This document shows positions 61,501 through 64,000 of a stretch of DNA of 64,000 nucleotides, piece after piece (within the stretch, counting starts at the first letter, position 1; every line of letters begins with the position of its first letter). A model generated the notes under the pieces. That model did not search any database and was not told the DNA's origin. It worked only from the letters and a program-made list of their open reading frames with translations. The position numbers and the translations under genes are program-made. Source of the DNA: Lithospermum erythrorhizon (taxonomy: Eukaryota > Streptophyta > Magnoliopsida > Boraginales > Boraginaceae); contig JADFUC010000629.1 in assembly GCA_019722365.1 (NCBI GenBank), positions 62,001-126,000 on the forward strand. Direction: 5' to 3'.

Positions 61501-62475
61501 ACTTTGCCCCCTGTAAAAAGGGGCAGAGACAACTTGGACCTGAAATGCAGCTTTAAATTTCTTCCATCTGGCCCTTCTATTCTTTTAGGAGAAACTCTGC
61601 ATGGTCGGTATCAAGTTCAATGTTATTCAGAGAGTGCAGAAAGATATAAACAGAATAAGAGTTGAGCATCAGTACTCTAGATATCTTGTATGTACATGTC
61701 CAATGTAAGTTCGATTCCAGTAACAAATGAAATCATATAACTGATCACAAGATCTCAACATGTAAAACATAGTGATTTAGGAACGAACAATAGAAGAACG
61801 GTCCTTAAATAGACTAAATTGTGCATATTTGGTAATATCTAAGCAACGAAATCAGAGAAGCAAATTAGTATGGAATTATCAAAATGTTTTTACATACTTT
61901 CCAGAAAGTTGGGCAGGCCCTAGTTTTGCCAATGCGCGCTCCACTTCTTCACTTACCTGGTCAGGAAAAATTATATGAAGCATAGAACCATACTAGTTTC
62001 ATTTATCAGATGAGCTCAACTAGAAACAACACCTTTGTTTTGAATAAAAGAACATAATGAATTCCATATTTTCATATAACACGGAACACCTTTTTAGTGA
62101 AAAATAAATAATTGCAAATATATATCCAGTCAAACAGCCTACAAACAACTATTGTAACTAGGGTCTAGGAGTGAAAAGTCAGAATACAAGTACAGTTTCA
62201 GTACAGACATGGAATTTTCCATTTTGTAATCCTTCTTTCTAGTTTATATAAGGTTTGGGAATTGTGATGTATCTTCCGAATGAAAAGGACACATACAAAT
62301 AGAAATCTGGAGAATCGGTTCACAAAAACACTGCAGCAAAAAATCACTGAAAATCACACATACACATACAAAAGTTCACAAAAATCATGATATACTCACA
62401 ACTCTTCGGAGAATCGGTTCCAATGACGAACACAGTTTTTGGAGACTATCCACCTTCAGAGCTTCAACAATAACA
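58594..62475 (-). CDS. Calmodulin-binding protein 60 (CBP60), 5' partial
   Basis: Seven exons rebuilt on GT-AG sites: 62475-62400, 61956-61898, 61596-61103, 60995-60835, 60736-60533, 59926-59689, 59135-58594; phases fit at all six junctions and give about 590 residues. The first exon, with the start codon, is not found and is probably beyond 64000. CBP60 proteins are plant-specific nuclear transcription factors linking calcium/calmodulin to immune (salicylic acid) and developmental genes. Signatures in order: [101 protein letters not shown]. The C-terminus [20 protein letters not shown] is the calmodulin-binding helix placed as in the CBP60A-D group, not G/SARD1. The Ser/Asn-rich linker (last two exons) is variable in the family. 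Confidence 0.93.
59553..59625. other. GC-rich palindrome-like island in a CBP60 intron
   Basis: 'ggtgcctcggccccggggcc' and 'ccctgggcacc' form an imperfect inverted repeat inside the AT-rich intron between the last two exons; the bases after it ('ggtctcagtccttcagcatc') are also GC-rich. It matches neither exon nor any other repeat in the window. Confidence 0.55.
60058..60292. mobile_element. Stowaway-like MITE in a CBP60 intron
   Basis: Ends 'ctccctccaatccattttaa' and (reverse complement) 'cctctcccaatccactttta' are inverted and the element lies between TA dinucleotides. It sits in the intron between exons ending at 60533 and starting at 59926 and does not disturb splicing sites. Confidence 0.7.
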
Positions 62476-64000
62476 CTGCAGCAACCATGTAATATTATTT
62501 AGATGGTTACTACTTACTACAAGTAGCACATATTACAAGACCAGCAACTCTTAGAAGTACAGCTATCATAACTGAAAAGAGAAAAGGTCATGTTTTGTGG
62601 AAAAACGGTATTCGTTTAGATTCAATGTGGGAAAGGTAGGCAGAAAGCTCTAATTACATTGTAGACTGACCGATCAGACGTCAACTGTGTTTGAATATGG
62701 TATGATCAGACACATGAGATTGCTAGGTATTAAGACAGACTGAATGGATTCAACTAAGGCAAGACTTATCAATCATAACTGTTGAGGCTCTTTTGATGCC
62801 TGGAAGGAGGCTGGAGATGCAAAAGTGTATTGAATAGCTGAACGTCTTGGAAATTGATTCATAATAGGTGTTTATTGAACAGAAAGGAATTTCAGACTAT
62901 ATCATGCTTGTGAATCAATATGTGCCTTGATAACAATACTATCCATCTCATCACACTCCCACAGATCTTACTGGCTATGAGTCCCAGCAATACATATCGT
63001 GTGGCTTAACCAAAGCAAAGGACAGTAATGTGCATAACTTTTGAGTTCCTCACAATATGACATCCCCCCGGCTCCATGAACTTTGGTTCTTATACCAATA
63101 CCAATATTAGCTTTCATCTTACTTGTTTACTGTCGTGTAAATGCCTTGATTATTTATTATGGGGAAAGTCCATAAAGTTGCAAATTGCAACAGAGAAACT
63201 GTCTACGAAACAAAGTTCACCCTCTTTCAGGAATGGGATAAAGGTAGAGGGACAATTGAACTTCTCTATAAATATAACCAAAGTTGGCATCAAAATATAA
63301 ATTCTCTCAGAAAATCCAACTCGATTTGGTTGCACTGTTCTTTGTGCCCTTTTATAAGACTACCTCGAGTTCAAGATTCTTTTGTTTATTCTCCTCAAAA
63401 CAAATGCAGAGAAGCAAAGATCTTCCAGTGCTTTCTCATTAACCTTTTTAGTACATATATTGAACCTACCTTAAAGCTCTCAAACGTTACATATTACATA
63501 TCGATCCCGTTTTATTTATTGCAGTAAGAACATAACCTGCATTTATTTTGATTATTCATATAGAAAGAGCAAATCTCAGATCCTTGAGGCATACACATTA
63601 ATCACAGGATATCAGTTTTCTTGACGCTAGTCGATAGAGACCTCCAAACTTATATTTCTTACCATCATTCCATAGTTTACCAATAATCACATCAATATCC
63701 TTTGAAGTCAATTAAATCGAAAACAACCAAGGTTACCAAGCTAATAAATCTCCAAACACCATCAAATCTAAACCACAATAATCAGTTAAGCATCACTAAC
63801 CAGTAACCAACTCTATGATATTCAAGGTGACTACTTCCTCAATCAATCATCACTCTCCATTTATCAAAGGCATGCATGGTTTATTACAGCAAGAGATCTT
63901 GATCTACTTAACAGCTAAAAACTAAGATGCTAACTTAGAATTTCAAGAAAAATAAAAAGAATCATTTGATCTTATATATACTTAAGAATAATTGGTATCA
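62476..64000 (-). other. Probable first intron of CBP60 (no exon seen)
   Basis: No stretch coding a typical CBP60 N-terminus (basic ..KRKLE..RKRP-like) was found here on the minus strand. Plus-strand frames (63076-63527) are AT-biased and not family-like. The absence of the start codon means the gene extends past the window or has lost its first exon. Confidence 0.45.

Noticed and set aside
61120..61665. Plus-strand frames of 71-96 codons over the CBP60 exon
   Set aside because: Antisense shadows of a conserved coding exon.
61700..61720. tRNA-like 'gttcgattcc' word
   Set aside because: No matching acceptor, D- or anticodon stems around it; it lies in a CBP60 intron.
63076..63527. Plus-strand frames of 74 and 122 codons at the right edge
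   Set aside because: AT-biased composition, mutually overlapping, no conserved motif; probably within the CBP60 first intron.

Overview
This window looks like nuclear DNA of a flowering plant, most likely a eudicot. It is AT-rich, has intron-containing plant genes with GT-AG introns, and is full of LTR retrotransposons, Stowaway-type MITEs and other plant repeats. The species cannot be fixed from the sequence. No bacterial, organellar, CRISPR or operon-like structure is seen.

Left part (1-27.3 kb) is mostly mobile DNA. From 1 to about 3.85 kb there is Ty3/gypsy-like debris with a 290-bp direct duplication. At 5725-12446 lies a minus-strand Ty1/copia element bounded by short LTRs and a CTAAG target duplication; it is broken by a gypsy-like LTR that carries a 33-bp tandem array. 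A second gypsy-like LTR region lies at about 17.4-20.0 kb. At 20.2-24.3 kb a pair of diverged inverted arms encloses three copies of a ~0.7-kb unit, the third split by a copia-like LTR fragment. One possible small plant gene (16504-16725) stands between the repeats.

Middle part (28-42.3 kb) is the gene-bearing section, all genes on the minus strand: the GINS subunit SLD5 (28088-29547, six exons, rebuilt here from splice sites), a CrRLK1L/malectin-type receptor kinase (34046-36586, one exon), and a membrane metallophosphoesterase of the At3g03305/TMEM62 type (38507-41964, four exons). A short exon-like gene fragment sits immediately upstream of the last. A stretch of 21-residue coding repeats follows at 44.2-44.6 kb.

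From 45.3 to 57.6 kb there is again retrotransposon DNA: a minus-strand copia pol fragment, then a plus-strand copia element (48106-56393) with an exact AAGTT target duplication, inserted 80 bp inside the LTR of a related copia element.

The right end (58.6 to >62.5 kb) holds most of a calmodulin-binding CBP60 transcription factor on the minus strand. Its first exon is not found and is probably beyond the window.

The genes do not form one pathway: replication-fork assembly, cell-wall/growth signalling, a membrane phosphoesterase and calcium-linked immune/development transcription are simply neighbours. I did not find a convincing new biological system. The most useful results are the rebuilt split genes, the nested insertions with target duplications, and the inverted-arm element with internal tandem units.
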